Below are positions 1 to 8,168 of a DNA stretch of 60,534 nucleotides, piece after piece. This DNA comes from Bacteroidota bacterium (lineage in GTDB: Bacteria > Bacteroidota > Bacteroidia > Sphingobacteriales > Sphingobacteriaceae). Position numbers and translations under genes: made by a program. Positions within the stretch are counted from its first letter, which is position 1. Each line of letters opens with the position of its first letter. The stretch is from NCBI GenBank assembly GCA_013289045.1, contig JABDAU010000012.1, positions 1-60,534 of the forward strand, given 5' to 3'. The notes beneath the pieces are model-generated. The model made no database searches. It saw only the letters and a program-made list of their open reading frames with translations, and had not been told where the DNA came from.

Positions 1-339
1 TTCGGGCTTGTCTTCGCGGTGCAGGTTATCGCTTACCTGATCGTGGTTAAGTTTGGCTTGTATGGCCGATGAGCTGCTGTTGGCATAAGTGCCGAATGCA
101 TTCACCAATACGCCTTTAATGCCAAATTTCTTTGAGTTGACTGCATATACGATCGACATGTCCGAAGGATTGCTCGGGCCTTCAAAGCGGTAAAATTCAT
201 CTATTTCGAAATCATCCGCCGTCATGTGGATATTTTTGTCTTTATCGTCAATAGTATTTCCCTCGAGACTAAGGTTTTCGGTATAGCCCCGTTTCATCAG
301 GTCGTTAGTGGCTTCCACTAAATTATTGTAGGTTGTCAT
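1..339 (-). CDS. Small hypothetical protein, 3' end outside window
   Basis: An open frame on the minus strand starts with ATG at 339 (protein begins MTTYNNLVEATNDLMKRGY) and runs off the window edge after 113 codons with no stop. The content is acidic and soluble, with no signal peptide or membrane segment. It resembles a family of roughly 100-residue Bacteroidota proteins that databases often label 'phosphoribosylpyrophosphate synthetase'. That name looks like a propagated error, because the protein is far too short and shows no PRPP-synthetase motif. Function unknown. The 3' end cannot be judged. Confidence 0.7.
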   Translation of the reverse strand, partial: MTTYNNLVEATNDLMKRGYTENLSLEGNTIDDKDKNIHMTADDFEIDEFYRFEGPSNPSDMSIVYAVNSKKFGIKGVLVNAFGTYANSSSSAIQAKLNHDQVSDNLHREDKPE

Positions 340-609
340 GGTTGTTTCGTGTTTGTGTGTAGTGATTTAACCTGTGAGGGTGGGAAATTGTTTTGGGGGA
401 AGGAGTTATGTAATGAGTGGTACATCGAAAAACACACCCCTGCAGCCTCTCGAGAGGGGATCTAAATAATCCGCTCACACGCAATGCGTTAGGGATAGCA
501 GCGGATACCGGCACTTCGAGGGCCTCAGTGTGACAAGCCGTGGTTAAGGCCGGTGCAGTATGAGCGGATAGCCCGGCCCCGATATCATCGGGGCAACGCC
601 CACAACTTA
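340..609. repeat. Intergenic block with palindromes and a repeat-like element
   Basis: 270 bp without a gene. It holds the perfect palindrome CCTCTCGAGAGG near 446-457, inside a stretch (430-465) that resembles 4300-4355. A GC-rich segment at about 485-600 contains AGCGGATA twice, a remnant of the TGTCA-type extragenic element (about 507-531, reading TGTCACACTGAGGCCCTCGA on the minus strand), and a strong hairpin at 576-594 (GCCCCGAT / ATCGGGGC). The hairpin lies 15 bp past the stop of the minus-strand DinB gene and could end its transcript, although no T-run follows. The repeat nature is inferred from similarity inside the window. Confidence 0.5.
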
Positions 610-1110
610 TTAAAAATGCTTATCGTCTGCCGATGGGCCGTAGATGGATGGCACCGGGATATCGTTAAGGCGCATATAAACCGTCAGCTGGCCGCGGTGG
701 TGCACCAGGTGGTTGATGGTAGATTCGATGCTTTCGCGCTTGGTTGAGGCCAGTACAACCTGTCCGTTGCGTTTGAGGGTGAAAGGCACCGATAAAGCAC
801 CGTCATGCACCTGCAGCAGCAGCTCGCTGGCATGGGCCACGTTATCGTCGAAATGTGTTACAATATCCATCGTGGTTTGCGCACGCAAATGCTTCATTTC
901 GACAAAATCTATCTCGTTTTTGGTAAGAATGGTGGTAACCCAAAACGGAATTTCGGCTATTAAAGTGGCCAGGTAACCAAAAGACATCGACTTTTCATGC
1001 GGTTTCCATCCGAATAGCTCGGGTGGGATCCTTTCAAGGCATTTAAGGGTTGCGGGGGTTTCTGCCTCGAGTTCTTCGGCGAATGCTTTTGCAAATGTTA
1101 CGTCATCCAT
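610..1110 (-). CDS. DinB family protein
   Basis: 166 residues, a normal length for the DinB/YfiT four-helix-bundle superfamily. The C-terminal helix carries NHLVHHRGQLTVYMR (about residues 135-149), the family's typical HxxxHRGQ-type metal-ligand motif. DinB-fold proteins bind a divalent metal through a histidine triad, and many use bacillithiol or similar thiols; the substrate here is unknown. No signal peptide, so cytoplasmic. The ATG at 1110 is preferred because the fold begins at once. A second, unrelated DinB gene lies at 7614-8054. A hairpin at 576-594 follows the stop. Confidence 0.85.
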   Translation of the reverse strand: MDDVTFAKAFAEELEAETPATLKCLERIPPELFGWKPHEKSMSFGYLATLIAEIPFWVTTILTKNEIDFVEMKHLRAQTTMDIVTHFDDNVAHASELLLQVHDGALSVPFTLKRNGQVVLASTKRESIESTINHLVHHRGQLTVYMRLNDIPVPSIYGPSADDKHF

Positions 1111-1172
1111 ACTATTTGGGTTTTCAGTACAAAAATTGAAATTTTATTTGAATTTCAATCAGATGTGGATAT

Positions 1173-1200
1173 AAAAAAGGGCAGCTTATTTAGCTGCCCT
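1173..1200 (-). terminator. Intrinsic terminator of the 55-residue membrane protein gene
   Basis: Perfect 7-bp stem GGGCAGC/GCTGCCC with a 7-nt loop. On the minus strand it is followed by six T. It lies 12 bp past the stop of the small membrane protein gene and upstream of the DinB gene, so the two are probably separate units. Confidence 0.8.
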
Positions 1201-1211
1201 TCAATTTTACT

Positions 1212-1379
1212 TTAGTATGTATCGATGCCCGTGGTTCCCCTGCGGATAACGCCAAGCAGGAACGCAATTACGGCCAAAACAAGCAAGGCATAGATTAAAC
1301 CGCCTGCTGAATAAGCGAAAACGCCGATCGCCCACCCTATTATCAGGATGACTGCGATTATATACAATAATGATCTCAT
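1212..1379 (-). CDS. lmo0937-type small membrane protein
   Basis: A 55-residue protein starting with ATG at 1379 (MRSLLYIIAVILIIGWAIGV). It has two hydrophobic helices (about residues 4-25 and 27-45) separated by a short AYSAGG turn, and a short basic/polar tail RRGTTGIDTY. This matches the lmo0937/DUF5670 family of about 50-residue membrane proteins, which are common in Bacteroidota and have unknown function, sometimes linked to envelope stress. It is followed by a strong intrinsic terminator, which supports a real transcribed gene. Confidence 0.8.
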   Translation of the reverse strand: MRSLLYIIAVILIIGWAIGVFAYSAGGLIYALLVLAVIAFLLGVIRRGTTGIDTY

Positions 1380-1601
1380 AACAGATGTATTAATTAATAA
1401 TGCTGGAGTAATGAAAAAACTGTGCCAGTTTCAAATAGATATTCAATAATTTAATAGCCCAGACTGGCAATCGACGGAAACGCCTGTTTAGAGATTAGTT
1501 AATCAGAGATCAAAAGATCAGGGGCATGTTTTTGTATTGCCATAAATACTTCATATTTTTCTTAATCTCTAAACTCCAATCTATAGTACCTAACAAAATT
1601 G

Positions 1602-1609
1602 TACCTTTG
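1602..1609 (+). promoter_or_regulatory. Bacteroidota -7 box upstream of queE
   Basis: TACCTTTG matches the Bacteroidota -7 consensus TAnnTTTG and lies 11 bp before the queE ATG, implying a very short leader. No convincing -33 TTTG was seen. Confidence 0.5.
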
Positions 1610-1620
1610 CGCCCTGATTT

Positions 1621-2244
1621 ATGGCACACCAAATACCAGACGACGGCACACTTTTACCTTTGATGGAGGAATTTTACACCATCCAGGGAGAAGGTTTTAA
1701 TACCGGCAAAGCAGCTTATTTTATCCGGCTTGGCGGTTGCGACGTAGGTTGCCACTGGTGCGACGTAAAAGAAAGCTGGGATGCCGAGCTGCACCCGCTT
1801 ACGGCTGCCGATACGATAGTTGAAAATGCATCCAAATATCCTGCAAAAGCCGTAGTGGTTACCGGTGGCGAGCCATTAATATATAACCTGGATTATTTGA
1901 CCGCGCAATTACAGCAGCGGGGCATTAAGACTTTTATTGAAACATCCGGCGCTTACCCCCTTTCGGGTAGCTGGGATTGGATATGCCTTTCGCCAAAAAA
2001 ATTTAAAGGGCCGCAGGTGAGCGTTGCACAGGAGGCTGATGAGCTAAAGGTGATCGTGTTCAATAAATCCGATTTCGAATGGGCCGAGCAGCATGCTAAG
2101 CTGGTTTCGGCAAAATGCAAGCTGTATCTGCAGCCTGAGTGGTCGCGCAATAAGGAAATGACGCCGCTTATTGTGGATTATGTGATGAACAACCCGCATT
2201 GGGAAATTTCGCTGCAAACACATAAATATTTAAATATCCCCTGA
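1621..2244 (+). CDS. queE: 7-carboxy-7-deazaguanine synthase
   Basis: 207-residue radical-SAM enzyme. It turns 6-carboxytetrahydropterin into 7-carboxy-7-deazaguanine, an early step towards preQ0 and queuosine for tRNA. The N-terminus has the QGEG substrate region (about 22-25) and the cluster motif C40-xxx-C44-xx-C47 in GGCDVGCHWCD. The TGGEP motif at 81-85 is the glycine-rich SAM-binding element. The tail WEISLQTHKYLNIP is typical of QueE. The length fits. A -7 box lies just upstream. queC, queD and queF are not in the window. The next gene starts 39 bp after its stop. Confidence 0.95.
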   Translation: MAHQIPDDGTLLPLMEEFYTIQGEGFNTGKAAYFIRLGGCDVGCHWCDVKESWDAELHPLTAADTIVENASKYPAKAVVVTGGEPLIYNLDYLTAQLQQRGIKTFIETSGAYPLSGSWDWICLSPKKFKGPQVSVAQEADELKVIVFNKSDFEWAEQHAKLVSAKCKLYLQPEWSRNKEMTPLIVDYVMNNPHWEISLQTHKYLNIP

Positions 2245-2283
2245 TAAGTGTAACTTCGGATATTAAATATCGTATCAGCACGC

Positions 2284-4185
2284 ATGAAGGCTGTAATCCT
2301 CTCGTTTCTTTTATTTTTCCTGTCGGTTGCTGTGTATGCGCAGGAAAGCCGGTATTCTACCACTAATAACCAGGCTATCAAACATTTCGCGCTGGCTAAT
2401 GAAGCTATCGACGAGCAGGAGTTTGATGTGGCAGTAAACGAGCTGAAGCAAGCAATTGGTAACGACTCGAAATTTGTTGAAGCGCATGCGCAATTAGGCG
2501 ACCTTTACCGTGTACTACAACGTTACAACGAAGCAATAGAACAATACAAAGTGGTAATCGGCCTGAACCCCGATTTTAGCCGTGCGCTTTATATGCGTAT
2601 GAGCGATGCCGAGATCCGCGAAGCGCAATATGAGCCGGCGCAAACGCACCTTAATAAATACCTCACCTATCCCAACATCAGCGACCAGGATGCCTTCCAT
2701 GCAAAAAAATTACTGAAGGACTGCGAATTTGCCATTGAGGCACTGAAGCACCCGGTACAGTTTAAGCCTATCAACATGGGGCCGGAGATCAACACAGCCG
2801 ATGATGAGTACCTGCCGGTTGCCACAGCTGATGAGAGCGAGCTGATCTTCACCCGAAAAATAAATAATAACGAGGATTTTTATACCAGTAAAAAGGTCGA
2901 CGGTAAATGGCAAACTGCCACTTATTTAAGCGCAAACATTAATACGCCGCAGTATAACGAGGGTGCGCAATCTATTTCGCAGGATGGTAAATACCTGTTC
3001 TTTACAGGATGTAATCGTCCGGACGGCTTAGGCCGCTGTGATATTTATGTGGCCAAAAAACAAGGCGACGACTGGGGCAAACCTTACGATCTGCAACCGC
3101 CAGTGAACACATCGGGATGGGAATCGCAGCCATCGCTCAGCTCGGATGGGCGGACTTTGTATTTTGTAAGCAACCGCAAAGGCGGTTATGGCGGTTACGA
3201 CATCTGGAAATCGACCGTGACTGACAAAGGCTGGGGCGAACCGGTAAACCTTGGGCCGAATATTAACACCGCTTTTGACGAGCAATCGCCGTTCATTCAT
3301 GCCGATGATAGCACTTTGTACTTCTGTTCGGACGGCTGGCCGGGGATGGGTGGTAAAGACCTGTTTGTGAGTCACCTTGGTAAAAATGGCGAATGGGGTA
3401 AGCCCGTGAACGTTGGTTACCCGATCAATTCGAGCGGTGATGAAAACGGGCTTACCGTGACCGCCAGCGGGCAATATGCTTTCTTTGCGTCCAATAAACT
3501 CAACGGCAGTGGCGGCTATGATATTTATACTTTCGAGCTGCCTGAAAGCGACCGTCCGCATTTGGTAACCTATGTAAAAGGTATTGTTACCGATGCCAAA
3601 ACGCACGAGCCGCTTGAAGCCGCTGTGGAGATCCTCGATTTGGAGAAGAACGCCCCGGTTTACCAGGATTATAGCGCTCCGGATAAAGGCGATTTCCTTG
3701 CTACACTTACAACGGGTAAAAATTACGGTCTGAACGTTTCGAAAAGTGGCTACCTCTTCTACTCTGCCAACTTCTCGCTAATGGGCCTGAAGGCCAAAGA
3801 GCCGTATAACCTTACCATCGAGCTTTCGCCGATTGAAGTGGGTAACAAGGTGGTGCTGAACAATATTTTCTTTGACACCAACAAATTCGACCTGAAGCCT
3901 GACTCGAAGGCCGAACTGGAAAAGCTATTGGAATTCCTGGCGCAAAACCCGGCGATACACATAGAAGTTTCAGGCCATACCGATGATGTGGGCAATGCGC
4001 AGGCTAACCAGGTGCTATCGGAAAACCGTGCCAAGGCTGTTTATAATTATTTGATAGCTGCCGGCGTTAATGCGCAGCGACTAGTATTCAAAGGTTACGG
4101 AGAGACGCAGCCAAGAGTACCGAATACTACCGATGAGAACAGGGCGAAGAATAGAAGGACGGAGTTTAAGATTGTGGCGAAATAG
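2284..4185 (+). CDS. OmpA-family protein with TPR, PD40 propeller and peptidoglycan-binding domain (PorE-like)
   Basis: 633 residues with a Sec signal peptide (about 1-20, ending VAVYAQ). Domains in order: TPR repeats (about 30-140); PD40/WD40-like propeller blades (about 165-420, with repeats such as LYFVSNRKGGYGGYDIWKS); a carboxypeptidase-regulatory-like beta domain (about 428-505); and an OmpA C-terminal domain (about 520-633, FDTNKFDLKPDSKAEL and GHTDDVGNAQ). This order is that of PorE, a peptidoglycan-anchored part of the type IX secretion system, but many Bacteroidota paralogues share it, so the exact role is uncertain. It probably sits in the periplasm bound to peptidoglycan and the outer membrane. 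Two perfect hairpins follow its stop. Confidence 0.85.
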   Translation: MKAVILSFLLFFLSVAVYAQESRYSTTNNQAIKHFALANEAIDEQEFDVAVNELKQAIGNDSKFVEAHAQLGDLYRVLQRYNEAIEQYKVVIGLNPDFSRALYMRMSDAEIREAQYEPAQTHLNKYLTYPNISDQDAFHAKKLLKDCEFAIEALKHPVQFKPINMGPEINTADDEYLPVATADESELIFTRKINNNEDFYTSKKVDGKWQTATYLSANINTPQYNEGAQSISQDGKYLFFTGCNRPDGLGRCDIYVAKKQGDDWGKPYDLQPPVNTSGWESQPSLSSDGRTLYFVSNRKGGYGGYDIWKSTVTDKGWGEPVNLGPNINTAFDEQSPFIHADDSTLYFCSDGWPGMGGKDLFVSHLGKNGEWGKPVNVGYPINSSGDENGLTVTASGQYAFFASNKLNGSGGYDIYTFELPESDRPHLVTYVKGIVTDAKTHEPLEAAVEILDLEKNAPVYQDYSAPDKGDFLATLTTGKNYGLNVSKSGYLFYSANFSLMGLKAKEPYNLTIELSPIEVGNKVVLNNIFFDTNKFDLKPDSKAELEKLLEFLAQNPAIHIEVSGHTDDVGNAQANQVLSENRAKAVYNYLIAAGVNAQRLVFKGYGETQPRVPNTTDENRAKNRRTEFKIVAK

Positions 4186-4539
4186 CACCTTGCGCAAGTG
4201 TGGACACTTGCAAACTTCTTTCGGTTAAGCGTGGACGCTTAACCGGGCGGGTTAGTTAGTTGGAAACTACGAACAGCGCGGGGTTGCAAGGTTTGATAAC
4301 ACACCCCTGCCACCGCACTGTCTTTCGCGCCCCCTCTCAAGAGGGGATCTTTAAAAGCATCGTCTTAAGGCCTTTGCGCACGTCCTTCGACAAGCTCAGG
4401 ATGACAACCGCACAGAAAACTATTGAGCCATTTGTGATATAAAGCTTTCACTTAAAAATTGTCATTCTGAGATATAAAATTGGGACAGCTCTGTCCGAAG
4501 GACTCCTATAGAGAAGGTAAAATGACAAATAAAAAAAGA

Positions 4540-4728
4540 TGTCATTTCGAACCTGCATGCGCAGGGCCAGTGAAAGTGGGCAGGTGAGAAATCTTTTGCG
4601 CCATGCCTGACGGACTGTCCCGCGCAAAGATTTTTTCGCTCCCACGGTCTATGCATTTAACCCGCTCAAGAGAAAGTTCTCCTCACGCCATCGCACAACC
4701 CAGCCTTGGTTCGTCGAAATGACATTTT
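4540..4728. repeat. Long imperfect inverted repeat, TGTCATTTCGA family
   Basis: The left arm near 4540-4554 (ATGTCATTTCGAACC) pairs with the right arm near 4710-4728 (GGTTCGTCGAAATGACAT). Inner pairing adds AATCTTTTGCGC near 4590 with GCGCAAAGATT near 4622. The element is about 190 bp and has no coding capacity. Arms of this type recur across many Bacteroidota genomes (general knowledge). Confidence 0.65.
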
Positions 4729-4737
4729 TGATAAGCT

Positions 4738-4841
4738 TGTCATTCTGAACGGAGTGAAGAAACTTTGCTTCATACATCGCTAACTATGCATAGCGCACAA
4801 GCACAGTTCATAGGTTCTTCACTTCGTTCAGAATGACAGTA
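4738..4841. repeat. Inverted repeat, TGTCATTCTGAAC family
   Basis: The left arm starting near 4738 (TTGTCATTCTGAACGGAGTG, then AAGAA) pairs with the right arm ending near 4841 (TTCTTCACTTCGTTCAGAAT, then GACAG). Arms are about 25 bp with one or two mismatches; the loop is about 50 bp. It follows the previous element directly, so the two form a tandem cluster. Confidence 0.75.
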
Positions 4842-4879
4842 TTATTATTTGACTTAATACCTTACTAAACAACATCGCC

Positions 4880-7291
4880 TTAAATCGGCAGGCTAAAGTA
4901 AAACGTGGAGCCTTTGCCGGGTTCGCTTTTGAGCCAGATCTTGCCGTTATGGCGCTGGATGATCTCGGCGCTTAGGTAGAGGCCGATGCCGAAGCCGGCT
5001 ATGTGCTTGGTGTAATTGTTTTGGACGCGGTAATAACGGTTGAATATGTTGGGCTGATCTTCCGGCCGGATGCCCAGGCCTTCGTCGGAAACGCTGATCA
5101 CGGCCTGGCCTTCTTGCTTTTGGCAGTTCACTTTGATGTGTGAGCCTTTTGGAGAATATTTTACGGCATTGCTTAGCAGGTTGGATAGTACGGAGCCTAT
5201 TTTATCGCGATCTGCATTGGTTACCATTTTATCGCACGGCTGCAGCTCAATAATATGCGTGAGGCCCGTAAGGTTGTTTTCTTCTATGATTTCTTTCACA
5301 AGGTCGCCGATAATAAAAGGCTGCTTATCGATAAGGATCTTACCCGATTCCAGTCTTGAGATATTCAGGAACCCGTTGATCATATTGCTCATCTTTCTCA
5401 CCTGTATGTTTGCTTTTTCCAATGCGCCGGGCACAAAAGCATCTTCAGCTTTTTTTAGTTTTAAATTTAATACCTGTAAGATCGCTGACAGTGAAGTTAG
5501 AGGTGTTTTAAGCTCATGACTCACCATGCCGATGAAATCGTTCTTTCGCAACTCGTCCTGTTTTTGCTCGGTGATCTCGTGAAGTACGCCGGTAAAATAA
5601 TCCTTGCCATCGCTGTGCTGCATTTCGCCAATGCCGCGTACCCAACGGATCTTATTGTCATGATGGCCAATGATCGGGTATTCCATATCAAACCGGGTGC
5701 CCATGGTAAAGGCTGCTTCCACCAGATCGGCTGCCTGTTGGCGGTAATCCGGGTGGATCTGGTTGATAGCGGCATCGTAAGGAACTTCTTCATCCGGCCG
5801 GAAACCGAAAAATTCTTTCAAACGTGGCGAGGATACAAAAATGCGGTCGGTGGCATTGATATGATAAGTCCCTAGGCCGGCGGCATCAATCGCCATACGC
5901 AGGCTTTCTTCGGCGTGACTAATCGCCTGGGCGGCCAGTGTTTGCTCCGTTATGTCCATCACCACCCCGGTAAAAGCAGAGAATGCGCCTGAAGGATCAG
6001 CCTTCAGGTTCCCTATGGCGCGCAGCCAACGCAGCCGATTGTCGTGCAAGCCGATGACCGGATAAGTAACATCATAATCGCCGTTGCGATAGATGGCATT
6101 TTCAAGCTTGGTCGCTACAAAACCACGATATTCTTCCGGGATCTGGGCGAGCGCCTGCTCAATAGAGATCTCTTCATCAGGATAATAACCGAACAGTTCT
6201 TTCAGGCGGGCATCGGTAATAAATTCACGGGTAACCGAATGGATAAACCAGGTACCGAAATTGGCGGCTTCGATAGCGAGCCGTAGCGCTGTTTCGCTTT
6301 CTTCTATCTTTTGCTGTGCCGCCCGCAGTTGCTGATTAACAAAAGCAAGCTCTTCGTTAGTCACGATCAATTCTTCGTTGGAGGCAGCCTGCTCTTCATT
6401 AGTGGCTGCCATTTCCTCGTTGGTGGCCGCCATCTCCTCGTTAATAGCCTGTAACTCTTCTGAGCTTTGCGCCAGCTTTTCTTCCCATTGTTTCCGTTCT
6501 GTAATATCGCGGGTAGTACCGGCCACGGCTTCTACCTCACCTTGCTCATTAAGCACTGGCGTTAAAATATAATCGTAAACCCGCCTGCCTAAAGTGGCGT
6601 GCGGAAAAGACACCTCCCCGCGAACAGGTCCTTTGGTCGCCCTTACCTGGTCTATTTCCCGCTCGTGCATTGCGGCGTGCCATTCTTCGTAGCCGTTTTC
6701 ACGGAGACCTTTGCCAACAGCATTGTCCCAGGTTTTACCCCACATGGTAAGCAGGGCTTTGTTGGCATAAGTAAATGTATAGTCCAGCCCGAACACATAC
6801 ATCAGGTCGGGCGTATTTGAGGTGATGGTTTCATACACCCTCTTTTGCTGCTCGGATCGCTCGCGTGCTTCCTGCAGGGCCTCTTCCGCCTGTTTACGCT
6901 CTGTAATGTCGCTGGCTGATCCAAACCATTCGATGATATCTCCTTTGTCGTTCAAAATAGGTACCGCGCGCGAAAAAGTCCATCCCGGAGTGCCATCAGC
7001 CCGCAAAACCCGGTGTTCCAGCTGAAATATTTTCTTCTCCCTTATGGCTTCGTCAATAGCGGCATTTACTTTTTCCATGTCGGCCGGATAAACATTTTGT
7101 GCTTTCCAACCGGTTATCGGCTCATGTGTATCTTTTAAAAATCCGCGGCCGTCCAATTCGCGCATCACGCTCCAGTCAGCGCTTAAACTATAGATCACAT
7201 CATTTGTAGCGGTGATCAACGCCCTGAAGCGTTCGTCATTTGTGGCGACCGTTTGAGCAGTTGAATTGGAATTATCGGCTGGCTTAGTCAT
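4880..7291 (-). CDS. Soluble multi-PAS sensor histidine kinase
   Basis: 803 residues from ATG at 7291; an upstream in-frame start at 7456 would add 55 residues with no domain, so I reject it. Four PAS/PAC units (about 20-150, 155-285, 345-465, 475-590) have typical 'DITERKQ' ends. Between the second and third is a coiled coil of near-repeats (NEEMAATNEEMAATNEEQAA, about 300-345). Then HisKA with H592 in VSHELKTPL, and HATPase_c with the N box (NLLSNAVKYS), DEGLGI and the GFGIGLYL lid. No membrane segment or receiver domain, so it is cytoplasmic and must pass phosphate to a separate regulator not adjacent here. GTAGCA repeats lie in its upstream region. Confidence 0.93.
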   Translation of the reverse strand: MTKPADNSNSTAQTVATNDERFRALITATNDVIYSLSADWSVMRELDGRGFLKDTHEPITGWKAQNVYPADMEKVNAAIDEAIREKKIFQLEHRVLRADGTPGWTFSRAVPILNDKGDIIEWFGSASDITERKQAEEALQEARERSEQQKRVYETITSNTPDLMYVFGLDYTFTYANKALLTMWGKTWDNAVGKGLRENGYEEWHAAMHEREIDQVRATKGPVRGEVSFPHATLGRRVYDYILTPVLNEQGEVEAVAGTTRDITERKQWEEKLAQSSEELQAINEEMAATNEEMAATNEEQAASNEELIVTNEELAFVNQQLRAAQQKIEESETALRLAIEAANFGTWFIHSVTREFITDARLKELFGYYPDEEISIEQALAQIPEEYRGFVATKLENAIYRNGDYDVTYPVIGLHDNRLRWLRAIGNLKADPSGAFSAFTGVVMDITEQTLAAQAISHAEESLRMAIDAAGLGTYHINATDRIFVSSPRLKEFFGFRPDEEVPYDAAINQIHPDYRQQAADLVEAAFTMGTRFDMEYPIIGHHDNKIRWVRGIGEMQHSDGKDYFTGVLHEITEQKQDELRKNDFIGMVSHELKTPLTSLSAILQVLNLKLKKAEDAFVPGALEKANIQVRKMSNMINGFLNISRLESGKILIDKQPFIIGDLVKEIIEENNLTGLTHIIELQPCDKMVTNADRDKIGSVLSNLLSNAVKYSPKGSHIKVNCQKQEGQAVISVSDEGLGIRPEDQPNIFNRYYRVQNNYTKHIAGFGIGLYLSAEIIQRHNGKIWLKSEPGKGSTFYFSLPI

Positions 7292-7613
7292 GATTTTAAA
7301 AATATCACAGACATTTAAACATGGATGATAATAATTTGTTTTTCCGCAATGCTGCAAAATGAAATCTATAAAAATCACTTCCTGCAATGTCTCTTTAACA
7401 CCTCCAGGGATCCTGAAAAACAAAAAAACTAAATTGAATGTGGCGGTACATTTCAAATATAAATAGTGTTGCTCATAAATGTGCTGACACTATTTTGCCA
7501 GCCTTGCCTGCCGGCAGGTGTAGCAGGTGTAGCGCCCGCATTTTCCAACTATCAATTTATCAAGCATTTAGCATAAAAAATGCTACACTTTTGCTACACT
7601 TTGCTACAACAAC
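7292..7613. promoter_or_regulatory. Intergenic region with GTAGCA repeat array
   Basis: 322 bp between the upstream DinB-type gene and the histidine kinase. GGTGTAGCA/GGTGTAGCG occur in tandem at 7517-7534. On the opposite strand TGCTAC starts at 7581, 7592 and 7602 (steps 11 and 10). The set gives two direct arrays in inverted orientation. The same 17-mer TGTAGCAAAGTGTAGCA appears near 41829-41845. The array could be a multi-site operator for the kinase gene or an interspersed repeat; no known regulator is recognised. Confidence 0.5.
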
Positions 7614-8054
7614 TTATTTTTTAATTACCTGATTTAGATGATGTTGCATGTGCGATACGTAATCCGCGGCTATGAATTCGACTGTGTTTAATTCTACATT
7701 ATTTCGGCTATTATCGCACTTATTTTGCAACTTTTCGGGTGGATAACCGGCTAAAACGCGTACGATCTGGCGGTTGATGAGTATCCATAGATCGAGTATT
7801 TCCTTAATGTCTGTGTCCTGGTAATGTTTGGCGGCAACCCATTCGTTTTGCCAGTAAACCAGCTTGAAATTCTCCTCGTAAGTGCAGCGTATAAAGCGCT
7901 CCAGGTTGATCTGGGCGCTATCGATCAAATGCCCCAATATTTCCTTCTTCGACCATTTATCGGGCGATGGTTTGGTTTCCCAGTCAATGGTATCGGTTTC
8001 ATTTTTCAGAAATTCGTCAATCGTGGCGATCAGTTGGTTTACGGTTTCTTCCAT
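7614..8054 (-). CDS. DinB family protein (DinB_2 type)
   Basis: 146 residues. The histidines expected for the DinB metal triad are visible in EILGHLIDSA (about 38-48) and in YVSHMQHHLNQV near the C-terminus (about 132-143). N-terminal text with a P-D-KWSKKE pattern (about 30-37) is typical of DinB_2 proteins. Cytoplasmic, no signal. DinB_2 members are probably thiol- or metal-dependent enzymes; the substrate is unknown. The start at 8054 fits the fold. The GTAGCA array begins 4 bp after its stop. Confidence 0.85.
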   Translation of the reverse strand: MEETVNQLIATIDEFLKNETDTIDWETKPSPDKWSKKEILGHLIDSAQINLERFIRCTYEENFKLVYWQNEWVAAKHYQDTDIKEILDLWILINRQIVRVLAGYPPEKLQNKCDNSRNNVELNTVEFIAADYVSHMQHHLNQVIKK

Positions 8055-8168
8055 GGCTTAAATATAGGCATGCAATTTAAAAATATCTGCTGTGTAATTG
8101 GTGTTTACATATGCGCTTTGCTATTTTTTAGAGAAAAACACTATCTTCAAAGCGTTTAAGTAAGTAAA

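Larger units (their letters stand above)
4186..4879. repeat. Block of extragenic palindromes, no gene
   Basis: 694 bp without a supportable gene. Just after the OmpA stop are two hairpins of the same design (stem-GG-stem): 4195-4210 (CAAGTGT GG ACACTTG) and 4223-4244 (GGTTAAGCGT GG ACGCTTAACC). Next come a CCCCTCTcaAGAGGGG hairpin near 4337-4352 and a TTCGACAAGCTCAGGATGAC arm near 4385-4405. Two long imperfect inverted repeats follow, listed separately. Short open frames here are by-products of repeat composition. Likely a landing zone for REP-like or MITE-like elements. Confidence 0.7.

Noticed and set aside
3028..3606. 192-codon minus-strand frame inside the OmpA-family gene
   Set aside because: Antisense to clear PD40 propeller coding sequence; no signal or family.
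4260..4656. Short open frames in the palindrome block
   Set aside because: They run through inverted-repeat arms and have no protein-like features.
7292..7456. 55-residue N-terminal extension of the multi-PAS kinase
   Set aside because: No domain, Cys/aromatic-rich random text; the ATG at 7291 begins the normal protein.
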